A stretch of DNA of 6,180 nt from Filomicrobium sp. (GTDB lineage: Bacteria; Pseudomonadota; Alphaproteobacteria; Rhizobiales; Hyphomicrobiaceae): assembly GCA_030607105.1 (NCBI GenBank), contig JAUWFF010000081.1, forward strand, positions 1-6,180. Reading direction: 5' to 3'. Below are positions 5,380 to 6,180 of this stretch, one piece after another. The translations under genes and the position numbers were made by a program. The notes beneath the pieces were generated by a model. That model searched no databases. It saw nothing but the letters and a program-made list of their open reading frames with translations, and was not told the origin of the DNA. Within the stretch, counting starts at the first letter, position 1; each line of letters opens with the position of its first letter.

Positions 5380-6180
5380 CACTGAGACTCAGGGATGACG
5401 AACGCGGGGGGCTCAACGGCTGGGTGGAAGCCGGTCTGTTTGTCCTTGCCATCTCGGCATTGACCGTCGTCTATGCGATCGCGCAGCAGGCGGGGGCGCA
5501 TATCGTTGTCTTCATCCTGTATGCGATGGGCTTTGCGGCTGCCGGGTTGCTTGCCATGACCGGTCTGGGTGAGGCTCCGCTCAAGGTTGCGTTTGCCCGC
5601 GAGAGTCTGATCTTTGGTTGGTCGACTGTGTTGCTGGAGGCCTTCTATTTTGTGCTGCTCGGGGTGCTGACCCCGGCGGAGACAAGCCTTTCATTGCGAC
5701 TTTCGGTTCCTGTATCGCTGCTTGTCGGCTGGCTGTTCTTTCGACGCGAGATGACGGGACGACTGTGGCTCGGGTCGGTGATCATCGTTGCCGCGGTGGT
5801 GCCGATCCTGATGGGCGTTGACGCCAATGTGCGCATCTATGCGGGTCTTTTAGCTCTCATCTGTTCGTTGGTCGTGGCGGTCAAGACATTCGCCAGCGAG
5901 TTTCACCCTGCCAACCGCGCGGCCAGAAATCTTCATGACAAGCTGCGTGTTACCGGCCTCGTCGTGCTGGCGACGACGTTGATCGGTGCTGCCATCCTCC
6001 TGCCGCTTGTTCTGCTCGCCGCCGCCGGAGTTGTTCCACAGGGGAGTATTATTCCGCCGGCTGTGGCATTTTCGCATACGCCGACACTAGTCACGGCGAT
6101 TGCCGTCGGTGCACCGGTGTTCGTGGCGATGACCTATCTAACGTTCTCATCGGTCGTAAAGATTGGGACGGAGAGCTTCT
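5376..6180 (+). CDS. DMT/EamA-like membrane transporter, 3' end outside window
   Basis: The reading frame stays open from ATG at 5376 to the window edge, giving 268 residues without a stop. The start overlaps the rsmD stop as ATGA, and a G-rich stretch (5358-5368) inside rsmD can serve as ribosome binding site. The protein is very hydrophobic, with likely membrane segments near residues 17-36, 43-62, 80-99, 105-122, 130-147, 154-172, 191-219 and 234-256. The segment around 105-147, ending a helix in WLFFRREMTGRLWLGSVII, matches the end of an EamA repeat, where a short charged loop joins two helices. Two such repeats and about ten helices are usual, so the last one or two helices are probably missing here. 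It is likely an inner-membrane metabolite exporter or drug/metabolite carrier; the substrate is unknown. Its basic, charged N-terminus lacks a cleavable signal. Confidence 0.75.
   Translation, partial: MTLRLRDDERGGLNGWVEAGLFVLAISALTVVYAIAQQAGAHIVVFILYAMGFAAAGLLAMTGLGEAPLKVAFARESLIFGWSTVLLEAFYFVLLGVLTPAETSLSLRLSVPVSLLVGWLFFRREMTGRLWLGSVIIVAAVVPILMGVDANVRIYAGLLALICSLVVAVKTFASEFHPANRAARNLHDKLRVTGLVVLATTLIGAAILLPLVLLAAAGVVPQGSIIPPAVAFSHTPTLVTAIAVGAPVFVAMTYLTFSSVVKIGTESF

Noticed and set aside
5850..6077. 75-residue minus-strand open frame
   Set aside because: It is antisense to the uninterrupted hydrophobic plus-strand transporter frame, which is coupled to rsmD and much better supported.

Overview
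The window looks like chromosomal DNA of an alphaproteobacterium, most likely one of the Rhizobiales. The clues are a moderately GC-rich coding style with GTG and TTG start options, an RsuA/RluB-type pseudouridine synthase with a long Lys/Ala/Arg/Pro-rich N-terminal tail, its tight coupling to rsmD, and a NodU-type carbamoyltransferase. The genus cannot be settled from the sequence alone.

Layout. Bases 1-389 hold no convincing gene. This stretch is visibly more AT-rich than the rest and carries a tRNA-like 3' half (about 257-307), a 17-bp near-palindrome and a short direct repeat. On the minus strand, 390-1466 encodes a family 2 (GT-A) glycosyltransferase. A divergent intergenic region (1467-1634) with several short inverted repeats separates it from a full-length NodU/CmcH-type O-carbamoyltransferase on the plus strand (1635-3335). 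After a 257-base leader-like gap, three plus-strand genes overlap or abut. They are a 23S rRNA pseudouridine synthase (3593-4804), the 16S rRNA m2G966 methyltransferase RsmD (4804-5379), and a multi-spanning DMT/EamA-like membrane transporter (5376-6180) that runs off the right edge.

How the parts may work together. The glycosyltransferase and the carbamoyltransferase form a divergent pair of accessory type. A plausible joint role is assembly and carbamoyl decoration of a surface or secreted glycan such as EPS, an LPS O-chain or a lipo-oligosaccharide. No nod gene, polymerase or exporter is visible to fix the substrate. The right half is a housekeeping rRNA-modification operon with a transporter translationally coupled behind it. 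The left end, with its AT-rich tract and degenerate tRNA-like sequence, could be the scar or edge of an inserted accessory segment.

No clearly new biological system is evident. The points most worth a second look are the tRNA-like remnant, the mutually exclusive hairpins upstream of the carbamoyltransferase, and the unknown substrate of the glycosyltransferase/carbamoyltransferase pair.
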